Source of the DNA: Permianibacter fluminis
Lineage (GTDB): Bacteria > Pseudomonadota > Gammaproteobacteria > Enterobacterales > Permianibacteraceae
Assembly (NCBI RefSeq): GCF_013179735.1
Contig: NZ_JABMEG010000001.1
Coordinates: 2,294,001 to 2,358,000 of the forward strand
DNA: 64,000 bases
Direction of reading: 5' to 3'
The notes under the pieces were generated by a model. That model saw nothing but the letters and a program-made list of their open reading frames with translations. It was not told the origin of the DNA and did no database searches. A program made the position numbers and the translations under genes. This document shows, one piece after another, positions 1 to 8,659 of this stretch (positions within the stretch are counted from its first letter, which is position 1; the number at the start of each line of letters is the position of its first letter).

Positions 1-1
1 C

Positions 2-352
<351 letters not shown>

Positions 353-420
353 GTGACGAGTGGCGATTTTGCCAATGCCGCCATTCAAGCCGGCATCCGT
401 CAGATCAAAACGTAAAAATA

Positions 421-448
421 AAAAAGCCCGCAGAAGCGGGCTTTTTTA
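421..448. terminator. Bidirectional intrinsic terminator between lysS and the HDOD gene
   Basis: A 7-bp stem (AGCCCGC at 425-431 with GCGGGCT at 436-442) and an AGAA loop are flanked by an A-tract on the left and a T-tract on the right, so it can end transcription from both convergent genes. Confidence 0.9.
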
Positions 449-471
449 TTGGGTCAGTACCGAACTGGCGA

Positions 472-1305
472 TTAGCCAAACAAACGCTTGGCCTCGGCGA
501 TATCGTTGCTGATGTCTTCAATGTCGTGAACCTGCACATCGGTTGCCAGGCCGACCCGGGCGAAGGCCGGCACATCGTTCCAGCTGATCGTCGCAAGGGC
601 GTGATCACCGCCAGCATAGCTTTGCAGTTTGGCGACGGTGACCAGATCGACATAATCGGCTTTCGGCGCTTGCCGGCCGAAATCGACACAGCCTTCCGGT
701 ACCGCAACCAGCTCCGGCGGAAAACCCCAGGCTTTCAGAATGGCGGTGCCGACTTGCGGATGCAGCTTGTCGATGACCCGATCGAGAATGTCCGGGTGCG
801 ACATCATTTCTGGTGACTCTTCGGCCAGCGTCAGAATCGGCAGCATGCCGATCTCGTGGACGAGGCCGGCGAGCATGGCTTGATCCGGTTTCAGCTTGGT
901 GTAATGGCTGGCCAGAACATGGCAAATGGACGCGACTTCGGTCGAGTGCTCCCAGACGGCACGCAAACGGGAGTCGACCAGATCCGAGGTGGCCTGAAAC
1001 ATCTGCTGCATGGCCAAACCGGTCACCAGGTTACGGACAAACGTGATGCCAAGCCGGGTGATGGCCAGTTGCAGGTTGTCGACCTGAATGCGACCGCGCA
1101 GCAGCGGACTGTTGGCGACCTTGATGATGCGGGCGGCGAGGGCGGCATCCTGACCGACCACGGTCGCCAGTTTGCCGGCCGAGACATCCGGGTCTTCGAC
1201 CGCCTCGCGGATGCGCAAGGCGACTTCCGGCAAGGTCGGCAGGTTCAGACGGTCGTTCTTGATGGCGTCCAGCAGTTCGGACAGGAATTGTTGTTCAAGG
1301 CTCAT
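472..1305 (-). CDS. HDOD domain protein
   Basis: A 277-residue cytoplasmic protein made almost entirely of one HDOD domain (about residues 15-210), a relative of the HD phosphohydrolases that lacks the full metal-binding set and is usually a signalling or scaffold module. Recognisable pieces are the start LPTLPEVALRIREAVEDPD, the segment AARIIKVANSPLLRG, and AGLVHEIGMLPIL, where the classical HD position appears as HE. There is no GGDEF, EAL or receiver domain attached. It converges on lysS and ends beside the shared terminator. The start ATG at 1305 is the first in frame; the partner and signal cannot be told from sequence. Confidence 0.85.
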   Translation of the reverse strand: MSLEQQFLSELLDAIKNDRLNLPTLPEVALRIREAVEDPDVSAGKLATVVGQDAALAARIIKVANSPLLRGRIQVDNLQLAITRLGITFVRNLVTGLAMQQMFQATSDLVDSRLRAVWEHSTEVASICHVLASHYTKLKPDQAMLAGLVHEIGMLPILTLAEESPEMMSHPDILDRVIDKLHPQVGTAILKAWGFPPELVAVPEGCVDFGRQAPKADYVDLVTVAKLQSYAGGDHALATISWNDVPAFARVGLATDVQVHDIEDISNDIAEAKRLFG

Positions 1306-1361
1306 TGGCAGTTCTCAGTGAGTTCATTGGGACCGTGGTGTGGGTCGGGACGGGTCCGCAA

Positions 1362-2282
1362 CTAGCGATGCAGTTCTAGTATAGGCGCCTCTGGCAGACC
1401 CAGCTGCAATTGCTCGGTCTGGGCCGGTTCTGCCACGGCCTGGTCACTCAAAGACAACAGCAATAACTGGCCTCCGGTTGTAGGTGCGCTACGGACCACT
1501 TCGCCAACGCTCCGATCGCCCGTATTTACCGGGCAGCCCGGCGGCACCAGACCGGTGAAGTCGGTGCCCGCCAGCTGCAAATGGGTTTTGATTTTGCCGC
1601 GGTACTCCATCCGGGCAACAATTTCCTGACCGGTATAGCAGCCTTTATTGAAGCTGACGCCACCCGCAGCTGGCAAATTGACGTGGTGTGGCAACAGTTT
1701 TTCCATGGTTTCCGGGTAGACGGCGGGCTCGCCGGCCAGCATCTCGGCAACGGCCCAGTGGCAGGCGGCCAGCGTGGGGCCGGGCAGGACCGGCTCGGTA
1801 GCCGCCGCGGGGGCAAGCAGGAGTTGCCGCGCAAACGGACCGTTCAACGCGAACCGGACTGTCGTTGAGTCGAACGTTGATTCGGTCGCAAGTGCGCTGC
1901 CCCATAGCCCCCAAATCTGGAACTCGGCACTGGCATCGCGCAGCTGGGCTTTGAAAAACACCGCGTATTTTTTTAGCGCGTCGAGCAGCAGTGGCACCAC
2001 GGTGCGCGGCATCAGCAGCAGAAAATCGTCATCGCGCCGGAGCAGCCGGAACACTGCCCGCATCCGCCCTTGCGGCGTGCAACTGGCGCCCAGCGTCTGC
2101 TGGCCCGGCGTCAGGGCCAGCACATCACAGGTCAACTGGCCCTGCAGAAACTTGCCAGCATCCGGACCGCTCACCGCGAGCGCGCCGAGCTGATCCCGGC
2201 CAGCAGCGCTGTCGTCCAGCCGGCAGTGTGCTGGCACTGGCTGATTCGCCAGAAACTGTTCCATCGTGATCAATCCGCTCAT
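1362..2282 (-). CDS. ygfZ: tRNA-modifying / Fe-S cluster repair protein YgfZ
   Basis: Folate-binding protein of the GcvT-like family. In E. coli YgfZ supports iron-sulfur enzymes such as MiaB, using tetrahydrofolate. The family signature K-G-C-Y-x-G-Q-E is present as KGCYTGQEIVARMEYRG near the C-terminal third, and the length (306 residues) is normal. Two starts are possible: ATG at 2282 (MSGLITMEQF) or ATG at 2264 (MEQFLANQP); the open frame continues upstream but without family similarity. It is divergent from sdhE, the same neighbourhood (ygfZ/sdhE/ygfX) seen in enterobacteria. Function from family; the start is the only uncertainty. Confidence 0.92.
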   Translation of the reverse strand: MSGLITMEQFLANQPVPAHCRLDDSAAGRDQLGALAVSGPDAGKFLQGQLTCDVLALTPGQQTLGASCTPQGRMRAVFRLLRRDDDFLLLMPRTVVPLLLDALKKYAVFFKAQLRDASAEFQIWGLWGSALATESTFDSTTVRFALNGPFARQLLLAPAAATEPVLPGPTLAACHWAVAEMLAGEPAVYPETMEKLLPHHVNLPAAGGVSFNKGCYTGQEIVARMEYRGKIKTHLQLAGTDFTGLVPPGCPVNTGDRSVGEVVRSAPTTGGQLLLLSLSDQAVAEPAQTEQLQLGLPEAPILELHR

Positions 2283-2480
2283 TGCTGCCCGCCCATTGCT
2301 GTGTATTCCCGGTCGTTTGCTTTCGGTTGTTTGGCCACGGCGACTTACCCATTGTCGCTCCGCCATTGTTACAATCCCGGACCCGGAAATCCGCCGGTAG
2401 ATTCGGTAACAACCCGGACAAAAAACGCAGCGGGGCCGACCGTTTTTGCGGCGCCTTCCAAGCTGCAACCCGACCGAAAG

Positions 2481-2759
2481 ATGAGGTGGCCATTGTACGG
2501 TAAGACGCTTCCCGACGTGCAGCAGCGCAGACTGCGGTTTCAGTGCCGGCGCGGCATGTTGGAACTGGACGTGATCCTGCAGCCGTATTTTGACCGCGCG
2601 CTGGAACAGCTGGATGAAACCGGTTGGCATGAATTCATCGCGCTGTTGGCGGAACCGGATCCGGACATCTACAGCTGGCTGATGGGGTATGCCCAGCCAG
2701 AAAACCCCGCCAATGGCAGGGCCATTGCGCGCATACGCGCCAGCCTGCCGACGACCTGA
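2481..2759 (+). CDS. sdhE: Succinate dehydrogenase flavinylation factor SdhE
   Basis: Small (about 92 residues) assembly factor that promotes covalent FAD attachment to SdhA and FrdA. The diagnostic RGxxE motif is seen in CRRGMLELDVILQPYF, and the C-terminal helix pattern (LLAEPDPDIYSWLMGYAQP) matches the family. It lies divergent to ygfZ and 14 bases before ygfX, the classical pair once called cptB-cptA. The start is uncertain: ATG at 2481 gives MRWPLYGKTL, while GTG at 2517 gives a length closer to E. coli SdhE. No strong ribosome site separates the two. Confidence 0.9.
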   Translation: MRWPLYGKTLPDVQQRRLRFQCRRGMLELDVILQPYFDRALEQLDETGWHEFIALLAEPDPDIYSWLMGYAQPENPANGRAIARIRASLPTT

Positions 2760-2773
2760 ACGGCGGCGTTGCC

Positions 2774-3280
2774 GTGACCGACCAAAAAAAAAATACCGAG
2801 ACGCAGCGCTTTCTGCTGCAGGCGGCGCCGCGCTGGCGGCTGCTCAATGTGCTGTTTCATCTGCTGATTGCGGCGCTGGTTTTGATTGCCTTGCCGCCGC
2901 TTTATCACTCGGCCACTGGCTGGTGGTGGAGTCTGCTGCTGCTGTCGCTGTTCTTGCTTGGCCTGATTCTGTTCAACAATGGCTGGCGCATTGATGGTCA
3001 GTTGGGGTTGCGCCAGCGGACAGCCATCCGGGTGCTGCAGCATGATGCCGAAGGCTGGGCGGTTGGTGTCGATGTGGATCGGATGCAGGCGGTGCAATTG
3101 CGCGCCGGCACTTTTGTGGCCAGCAGTTTTGTCGTGTTGAACTGGCGGTTGGCTGAGGCTTCGTCAGTCAGGTTCTGGCGTCGTCGTGGCAATTTGTTGC
3201 TGACGCCCGACATGTTGGGGCCGGAGCAATACCGGCGCCTGTGCCGCCAGTTGTGGCAGCATCAGGCGGATGCGCCGTAG
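2774..3280 (+). CDS. ygfX: YgfX-family inner-membrane protein
   Basis: A 168-residue protein starting with GTG, 14 bases after sdhE. Two adjacent hydrophobic helices (about residues 24-45 and 48-68, VLFHLLIAALVLIALPPL and WWWSLLLLSLFLLGLIL) are followed by a soluble domain ending in LLLTPDMLGPEQYRRLCRQLW, the architecture of YgfX/CptA, reported in E. coli as a membrane protein affecting cell shape. The first codons contain a run of ten A residues (2784-2793), which could cause slippage. Its position directly after sdhE supports the family call; the toxin role suggested for E. coli should not be assumed here. Confidence 0.75.
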   Translation: MTDQKKNTETQRFLLQAAPRWRLLNVLFHLLIAALVLIALPPLYHSATGWWWSLLLLSLFLLGLILFNNGWRIDGQLGLRQRTAIRVLQHDAEGWAVGVDVDRMQAVQLRAGTFVASSFVVLNWRLAEASSVRFWRRRGNLLLTPDMLGPEQYRRLCRQLWQHQADAP

Positions 3281-3321
3281 CCGGATTGTCTTGTCTGACC
3301 GATGCAATTTTGGAGAGTGTT

Positions 3322-4062
3322 GTGCCGTTTTTTCTTTTGTCGATTTTGCTGCAGGTCGCTTGTCTGGTTCACGCGGTACGTACCGGCCGTGATCGAATCT
3401 GGATTTACGTGATCATCATCGGCTCGATGATCGGTTGCTTGGCATATCTGATTGTTGAACTGGTGCCGGCCATGGCCAGTAGCCGCGGTGCCCAGCGGGC
3501 CCGCAAATCGGTAGCCAAGACTTTCGATCCGACCAAGGATCTGCGTCAGCATGCCCGCGCCATGACCATCAACAACAGTGTCGGCAATGTCATCGCATTT
3601 GCCGAAGAATGCCTGCAGACCGGTCATCACAACGAAGCGATTGACGCCGCCCAGAATGCCCGCAAGGGGCTGTTTTTGCACGACCCCAATTTGCTGCAGG
3701 TGTTGGCCAAGGCGCAGTTTGCCGCAGGCCGGTATCAGGACGCCCGCCAGACGCTCGATGAACTGATTGCCGCCAATCCGGATTTCAAATCGGCTGACAG
3801 TCATTTGCTTTATGCCCGCAGTCTGGAAGCGCTGGGTGAATTGGCTGCGGCCAAAACCGAGTTTGCTGCGCTCAGTCAGTATTACCCGGGTCCGGTAGCC
3901 AAACTGGCGTATGCCCGGCTGCTACGCAAACTGGGAGAGACGGCGGAAGCCAAGGTCTTGCTTGACGATCTGCTGCTGGGCGCCGAACACGCACCGTCGT
4001 TTTATCGGCAGCAGTACAAAGAGGAATTGAAAGCGGTGCGCGACTTGCGCAGCAGCTTGTAA
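3322..4062 (+). CDS. Membrane-anchored tetratricopeptide repeat protein with PLDc_N-like N-terminus
   Basis: About 246 residues from a GTG start preceded by GGAG with 6-base spacing. Two N-terminal membrane segments (VPFFLLSILLQVACLVHAV and IWIYVIIIGSMIGCLAYLIVELVP) resemble the short hydrophobic PLDc_N module. They are followed by a soluble helical region with TPR-type repeats: EAIDAAQNARKGLFLHDPNLL, YQDARQTLDELIAANPDF, ALGELAAAKTEFAALSQYYPG and LGETAEAKVLLDDLL. The likely topology is a hairpin in the inner membrane with the TPR part in the cytoplasm. A strong terminator follows. No enzyme signature is present; a scaffolding role is inference from TPR. Confidence 0.75.
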   Translation: MPFFLLSILLQVACLVHAVRTGRDRIWIYVIIIGSMIGCLAYLIVELVPAMASSRGAQRARKSVAKTFDPTKDLRQHARAMTINNSVGNVIAFAEECLQTGHHNEAIDAAQNARKGLFLHDPNLLQVLAKAQFAAGRYQDARQTLDELIAANPDFKSADSHLLYARSLEALGELAAAKTEFAALSQYYPGPVAKLAYARLLRKLGETAEAKVLLDDLLLGAEHAPSFYRQQYKEELKAVRDLRSSL

Positions 4063-4071
4063 TTGCCAGCG

Positions 4072-4101
4072 AAAAAAAAGCCTGCGACAGCAGGCTTTTT
4101 T
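4072..4101. terminator. Bidirectional terminator between the TPR gene and nadB
   Basis: A 6-bp stem GCCTGC (4080-4085) with GCAGGC (4090-4095) and loop GACA is flanked by eight A and six T, serving both convergent genes. Confidence 0.9.
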
Positions 4102-4124
4102 GTGCTGAGAGCTTTTCTGTGGCG

Positions 4125-5726
4125 TTACGGCGTCAGGATGGTTTGCCGGCTGCTGCTACCGGTTTTCTGTTCCGGATGATCGCGATTGTAATGCAGGCCG
4201 CGGCTTTCTTTCCGGCTCATGGCCGAACGGACAATCAGCTCGGCTACTTGCACCAGGTTACGCAGTTCCAGCAAGTCGTTGGTGACCCGGAAATGGCTGT
4301 AATACTCGCGGATTTCTTCCTGCAGCAGCTGGATGCGGCGCTGGGCGCGCTCCAGTCGTTTGTCGGTGCGGACAATGCCGACGTAATCCCACATCAGCTG
4401 GCGCAGTTCATGCCAGTTGTGTGAGATCACGACCTGTTCATCGGAGTCGGTGACCCGGCTTTCATCCCAGGCCGGCAGCGTCGGTGGTGCCGGCACCCGG
4501 TGCCATTCGGCCAGAATGTCTTCGGCGGCCGCTTCGGCAAAAACCAGACATTCCAGCAGTGAATTCGAGGCCATCCGGTTGGCGCCGTGCAGGCCGGTCC
4601 AGGCCACTTCGCCGACCGCGTAAAGCTGTTCCAGATCGGTGCGCGAACGCAAGTCCACCAGTACGCCTCCGCAGGTGTAGTGCGCAGCCGGCACGATCGG
4701 AATCGGCTGCGTGGTCAGATCGAAACCGTACTTCAGGCACTGCTCGTAAACGGTCGGGAAATGGCTGGTGATGAATTCGGCGCTCTGGTGACTGATGTCG
4801 ATAAACATGCTGTCGGCGCCGAGCCGTTTCATTTCATTGTCGATGGCGCGGGCGACGATATCGCGCGGCGCCAGCTCGGCCCGCTCGTCGTAATCCGGCA
4901 TGAACCGGCTGCCATCGGGCCGGCGCAGATAGGCGCCTTCACCGCGCAGCGCTTCGGTCAGCAAAAACGTTTTTGCCTGCGGGTGATACAGGCAGGTCGG
5001 ATGAAACTGGTTGAACTCAAGGTTGGCGACTCGGCAGCCGGCCCGCCACGCCATTGCGATGCCGTCGCCCGACGCCACGTCCGGGTTCGAGGTATACAGA
5101 TACACCTTGCTGGCGCCGCCGGTCGCGAGCACGACAAAGCGCGCCGAAATGGTTTCCACTTCACCACTGGCCAGATTCAGGACATAAGCACCGACGCAGC
5201 GTTTGCCCGGCAAATTCAGTTTGTGGGTGGTCAGCAAATCAATGGCGATATAGCGTTCGAACAGCTGGATATTCGGCTGCGCTTTGACGGCATCGACCAG
5301 CGAGGTTTCGACGGCGCGGCCGGTTGCATCGGCCGAATGAATGATGCGCCGATGGGAATGGCCACCTTCACGGGTCAGATGGAATTGCGGTTGGCCATCA
5401 AGGCCCGGCTCGGTGGAAAAGCTGACGCCTTGCGCCACCAGCCATTCAATCGCCGCGCGGCTGTGTTCGACGGTGTAGCGGACGGTGGCTTCAACGCACA
5501 AGCCGGCGCCGGCCACCAGCGTGTCCTGAACGTGTGACTCGACGCTGTCCTTGTCGTCCAGCACGGCGGCAATGCCGCCCTGGGCATAGTAGGTCGAGCC
5601 TTCGGTAACGGTGGATTTGGCCAACACCGCGACCTTGCCACGTGGCGCCAAACGCAGCGCGGCCGACAGCCCGGCGGCGCCGGAGCCGATTACGAGAACA
5701 TCACATGCATGCTGCCGGGACGTCAT
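4125..5726 (-). CDS. nadB: L-aspartate oxidase
   Basis: FAD enzyme that oxidises L-aspartate to iminoaspartate, the first step of de novo NAD synthesis. The 533 residues match the usual length. The N-terminal dinucleotide fold is [18 protein letters not shown], then the flavoprotein segments [16 protein letters not shown] and [18 protein letters not shown]; the active-site region includes [12 protein letters not shown] and the C-terminal [10 protein letters not shown] helix. The start ATG at 5726 has AGGACAG just upstream. It is divergent from rpoE, the same arrangement as in Pseudomonas (nadB beside algU). NadA and NadC are not in the window. Confidence 0.97.
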   Translation of the reverse strand: MTSRQHACDVLVIGSGAAGLSAALRLAPRGKVAVLAKSTVTEGSTYYAQGGIAAVLDDKDSVESHVQDTLVAGAGLCVEATVRYTVEHSRAAIEWLVAQGVSFSTEPGLDGQPQFHLTREGGHSHRRIIHSADATGRAVETSLVDAVKAQPNIQLFERYIAIDLLTTHKLNLPGKRCVGAYVLNLASGEVETISARFVVLATGGASKVYLYTSNPDVASGDGIAMAWRAGCRVANLEFNQFHPTCLYHPQAKTFLLTEALRGEGAYLRRPDGSRFMPDYDERAELAPRDIVARAIDNEMKRLGADSMFIDISHQSAEFITSHFPTVYEQCLKYGFDLTTQPIPIVPAAHYTCGGVLVDLRSRTDLEQLYAVGEVAWTGLHGANRMASNSLLECLVFAEAAAEDILAEWHRVPAPPTLPAWDESRVTDSDEQVVISHNWHELRQLMWDYVGIVRTDKRLERAQRRIQLLQEEIREYYSHFRVTNDLLELRNLVQVAELIVRSAMSRKESRGLHYNRDHPEQKTGSSSRQTILTP

Positions 5727-6094
5727 TTTCTGTCCTATGGGTTCAGGTCGGCCCGAAGGCTCGGGTCAACGGCAGCAAGAACGCGCATCAGCCAGTGGTC
5801 GTCTTGGTTGACGAGTCGGCCAGGCAACGCTTGCTGCTTTTTTAATCAGTGGCGACCGGACTGGCGAACCGCCGGTTGCTGGCTCAGAATAGTCGGAAAG
5901 CGGTACAGCAGAGCCTGTACCACGGACCGGGGTAACGCGCGGCGGGCATTTTAACCGCAATGCAGACCCGACAGGCGGCAACCGGGCAGTTGTTCTTGCC
6001 GGAGTTTGCTCGCTAACGGAACTCGCGCCAGCGGCCCCGGTCAGACTCCACCATTAAATGGCCCGCTTTGGCCTATGGGAATCAATCAGCCAAT
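5727..6094. other. Divergent nadB / rpoE regulatory region
   Basis: 368 bases without a supported gene. It must hold the nadB promoter on the minus strand and contains a good sigma-E-type promoter for rpoE at 6018-6045. A 7-bp inverted repeat with a 6-base spacer (GGTACAG 5902-5908, CTGTACC 5915-5921) is an unassigned possible operator. Confidence 0.6.
6018..6045 (+). promoter_or_regulatory. Sigma-E-type promoter of rpoE (autoregulation)
   Basis: GGAACTC (6018-6024), then 16 bases, then TCAGA (6041-6045). The sigma-E consensus is GGAACTT-N15/16-TCAAA or TCTGA. Transcription would start near 6051-6053, about 42 bases before the rpoE ATG, as expected for an autoregulated rpoE/algU operon. Confidence 0.7.
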
Positions 6095-6685
6095 ATGGGC
6101 GAACATAAAACCCAGCCCGAAACCGATGCGGAGCTGGTTGCGCGGGTGCAACGCGGCGACAAGCGCGCGTTTGATCTGCTGGTGCGTAAATACCAGCAGC
6201 GCATCATGGCGCTCATCAGCCGCTATATACGCAACCGCTCGGAAATTGCCGATGTGGCGCAAGAGGCATTCATCAAAGCCTACCGCGCCTTGCCCAATTT
6301 CCGCGGCGACAGCCAGTTTTATACCTGGCTCTATCGCATTGCGATCAATTCAGCCAAGAACTACCTCGCTGCCCAGTCGCGCCGGCCGCAGACCGCCAAT
6401 GTCGATGGTCTGGAGCCGGAACAACTGGCGGATTTGGCCGGTCAAACCGACAACGCCAGCCCCGAGCGGCTGTTGTTGACGGCCGAGCTGAAGCGGGTGA
6501 TTGACGAGGCCATTGCCGACTTGCCGGAAGAGCTGCGGACTGCGCTGCTGCTGCGCGAGTTTGACGGCCTCAGTTACGAAGAAATTGCGGAAGTCATGGA
6601 ATGCCCGATTGGCACGGTGCGGTCGCGGATATTCCGGGCGCGCGATGCCGTGGATCGGCGGGTGGCCCCGCTGATGGAAACCTGA
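6095..6685 (+). CDS. rpoE: RNA polymerase sigma factor RpoE (AlgU)
   Basis: ECF sigma factor for the envelope stress response. With the start at ATG 6095 (MGEHKTQPETD) it has 196 residues. Region 2 is AFDLLVRKYQQRIMALISRY, with QEAFIKAYRALPNFRGDS and FYTWLYRIAINSAKNYL (-10 recognition). Region 4 contains LPEELRTALLLREFDGLSYEEIA and GTVRSRIFRARDAVD (-35 recognition). Similarity to E. coli RpoE and Pseudomonas AlgU is strong along the whole length. An in-frame TTG at 6068 would add nine residues and is less likely. It heads the rseABC operon and is expected to be held by RseA at the membrane and to activate its own promoter. Confidence 0.97.
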   Translation: MGEHKTQPETDAELVARVQRGDKRAFDLLVRKYQQRIMALISRYIRNRSEIADVAQEAFIKAYRALPNFRGDSQFYTWLYRIAINSAKNYLAAQSRRPQTANVDGLEPEQLADLAGQTDNASPERLLLTAELKRVIDEAIADLPEELRTALLLREFDGLSYEEIAEVMECPIGTVRSRIFRARDAVDRRVAPLMET

Positions 6686-6694
6686 GTTCGGCAG

Positions 6695-6758
6695 AGTGGT
6701 TAGCAAACGAAGTGGCTAGCAAACGAGCTGGCTAGCAAACGCAGCAAGCAAATGACAG
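6695..6758 (+). repeat. 16-bp tandem repeat between rpoE and rseA
   Basis: Three near-identical 16-bp units (6695-6710, 6711-6726, 6727-6742; core TGGCTAGCAAACGA) and a decayed fourth (6743-6758) fill almost the whole gap after the rpoE stop. Confidence 0.85.
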
Positions 6759-7559
6759 ATGACGATGCAAAACGACATGGCGAACCCATCCGACATGACA
6801 AATCCAGACAACAAGCAAGAGCTGACCGGTGATCGTATGAACAAGCGTTCTGTGCCTGAGCAAACTGTTTCTGAAGCCGCAGTCTCGGCAGTGTCTGTAT
6901 CTGAGTCTTCTGTATCGGAATCTGCTCTATCGGAATCCTCTGTGTCAGAGCATCAGCGCCTGCAGCTGTCGGCCTTGATGGATGGTGATGTGCCGTCGGC
7001 GCCGGAGCTGGAGCGCTTGCTTGCCAATCAGCCGGCGCGGGCGGTCTGGGGCCGTTATCACCTGATCCGCGATGCCGTGCAGAATGAATTGCCGGAACAG
7101 TATTGTGATCTCAGCAGCAGCATCAGTTTGGCGCTGGCAGATGAACCTACCGTGCTGGCGCCGCGTCCACGTCCGGTCACCGCTTGGCAAAAAGCGGTCG
7201 GCTTTGCGGTGGCGGCATCGGTGTTTGCCGTTGCCATTGTCAGCTTCCAGTCGTTCCAGCCGAATGATGCTGCGGTTGCCAGCAGTGCCGAATCGGCACC
7301 AACCATGATGGTCGCGGCGCCTGTCAGTCAGGTTGCCGATGCGCCGGTAGTGGTTGATGACGAACGCGCCCGGCTGGAAGATATGTTGATCAATCACACC
7401 GAGGCCGTGTCTGCCAATGGTCTGAATGTGATGCTGCCTTATGCCCGGGTCGTGTCGGACCGGATTGATGTGTCGATTGATGAACAGCCGGTTGAAGAGT
7501 TGCCCACTGAAGCGGCGCCCGTTGCACCAGTCAGTCATGCGGAGCAGGTACAGCCCTGA
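6759..7559 (+). CDS. rseA: Anti-sigma-E factor RseA (MucA) with repetitive N-terminal extension
   Basis: Single-pass inner-membrane anti-sigma factor that binds RpoE in the cytoplasm until regulated proteolysis releases it. The sigma-binding domain begins at HQRLQLSALMDGDVPSAPELERLL (about residue 66), the membrane helix is near residues 143-165 (AVGFAVAASVFAVAIVSFQ), and a periplasmic tail of about 100 residues follows, where RseB would bind. E. coli RseA starts almost directly with the QLSALMDGE-like segment, so about 60 extra residues precede it here. They include a pentapeptide-like Ser/Val/Glu repeat encoded by 15-bp DNA units. No clear ribosome site picks the start; ATG at 6838 is an alternative. 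The stop overlaps the rseB start by one base. Confidence 0.88.
   Translation: MTMQNDMANPSDMTNPDNKQELTGDRMNKRSVPEQTVSEAAVSAVSVSESSVSESALSESSVSEHQRLQLSALMDGDVPSAPELERLLANQPARAVWGRYHLIRDAVQNELPEQYCDLSSSISLALADEPTVLAPRPRPVTAWQKAVGFAVAASVFAVAIVSFQSFQPNDAAVASSAESAPTMMVAAPVSQVADAPVVVDDERARLEDMLINHTEAVSANGLNVMLPYARVVSDRIDVSIDEQPVEELPTEAAPVAPVSHAEQVQP
6849..6953 (+). repeat. In-frame 15-bp repeats encoding the RseA N-terminal Ser/Val/Glu tract
   Basis: Units of 15 bp (clearest at 6894-6908, 6909-6923, 6924-6938, 6939-6953; core TCTGTATCGGAATCT) give pentapeptides such as SVSES, ALSES and SVSEH. More diverged copies extend back to 6849. Confidence 0.8.
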
Positions 7560-8638
7560 TGAAGCGTCTGTTGTCCTTGCGTCAATTTCTGCAAGCATTG
7601 ATACACACACGGCTGACGAAGCTGCGCTTGTCCTGGCTCGGTACCGCACTGTGCCTGCCGCTGTCCGCTGGCGCGGTGGAGCCGGATCCGAATGCCTTGC
7701 TTGATGGCATGGTCCGTGCGTTTCGCGAACTCAATTACGATTTGTCGTTCGTCTATGTCCGTGATGGCAAGATCGAACCGATGCGCTTGGTGCATGCGCT
7801 GAGCGAAGGCCGCGAGCGCGAGCGGCTGGTGCATCTGAATGGTCAGCCACGTGAAGTCATCCGCGAAGATGACACCATCACTGCCTATCTGGCCGGTGCC
7901 CAACCGGTGATGCTCGACAAAGCTGATGGCAATGTCGTCTGGACCCGGGCCTTGCTTAGCAATCTGCAGCAAATGCGTGCGCACTATCAACTCAGCGATG
8001 GTGGCCCGGCCCGCATTGCCGGTCGTGATGCTCGCGAAATCATCATCCGCTCCAGTGACGGTGAACGTTACGGCTATCGGCTCTGGGTTGATGCCAGCAG
8101 TGGCTTGCTGCTTCGCTCCGATCTGCTCAATCAGGCCGAGCAAATTATCGAGCAGTGGCAAGTGGTGTCCTTGCAAGTCAAGGACGCCATTCCGGAAGCC
8201 GATTTGCGCGTTGGCTTTGCGGTCAGTGCGCCAGCCGGGGTGCGGGTATTGACCGCCAAGGCGCCGGCCACAGAGCAAGTTGCCGCCGCCTGGCAAGTGG
8301 GTTGGCTGCCCGATGGTTTCACACTGCGCAGCCAGCAAATGCAGCACCGCAATGACAGCACGGTGCCGGTGCAGCATCTGCTGTTTTCCGATGGCGTGGC
8401 GTCGATTTCGGTTTATGTCAGCTTGCCGCCACAAGGCGTCAACAGCCTGGAGCGGACCTGGCGCAAAGGAGCGATGACCATTGTTGAAACTGCAGACCGT
8501 GAGCGCCGGGTCACCGTCGTTGGCGATATTCCGAGCCAGACCGCCCGCCGGATTGCCGGTTCGGTGAAAGCGCTGCCGGTAAAGCCCGAGGCCAAGGCTG
8601 AAACAAAAGCCGCGGCCAAATCGAGCGACTCGCTCTGA
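7559..8638 (+). CDS. rseB: Periplasmic sigma-E regulator RseB (MucB)
   Basis: 359-residue periplasmic protein that binds RseA and protects it from the DegS protease; in E. coli it senses lipopolysaccharide intermediates. A signal sequence is visible after a charged start (about residues 15-36, LRLSWLGTALCLPLSAGAVE). The mature part shows the two-domain MucB/RseB pattern: the large lipoprotein-like half starting LLDGMVRAFRELNYDLSFVYVRDGKIEPMRLVH, and the small C-terminal half starting AWQVGWLPDGFTLRSQQ, with ISVYVSLPP. The start ATG is fused to the rseA stop (TGATG). The C-terminus ends in an Ala/Lys-rich tail. Confidence 0.95.
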   Translation: MKRLLSLRQFLQALIHTRLTKLRLSWLGTALCLPLSAGAVEPDPNALLDGMVRAFRELNYDLSFVYVRDGKIEPMRLVHALSEGRERERLVHLNGQPREVIREDDTITAYLAGAQPVMLDKADGNVVWTRALLSNLQQMRAHYQLSDGGPARIAGRDAREIIIRSSDGERYGYRLWVDASSGLLLRSDLLNQAEQIIEQWQVVSLQVKDAIPEADLRVGFAVSAPAGVRVLTAKAPATEQVAAAWQVGWLPDGFTLRSQQMQHRNDSTVPVQHLLFSDGVASISVYVSLPPQGVNSLERTWRKGAMTIVETADRERRVTVVGDIPSQTARRIAGSVKALPVKPEAKAETKAAAKSSDSL

Positions 8639-8659
8639 ACCGGTGACAACCCGCTGATC

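Noticed and set aside
2774-3280. sdhE-ygfX as a toxin-antitoxin pair
   Set aside because: SdhE is a flavinylation factor; the older CptA/CptB toxin idea is not supported by anything visible here.
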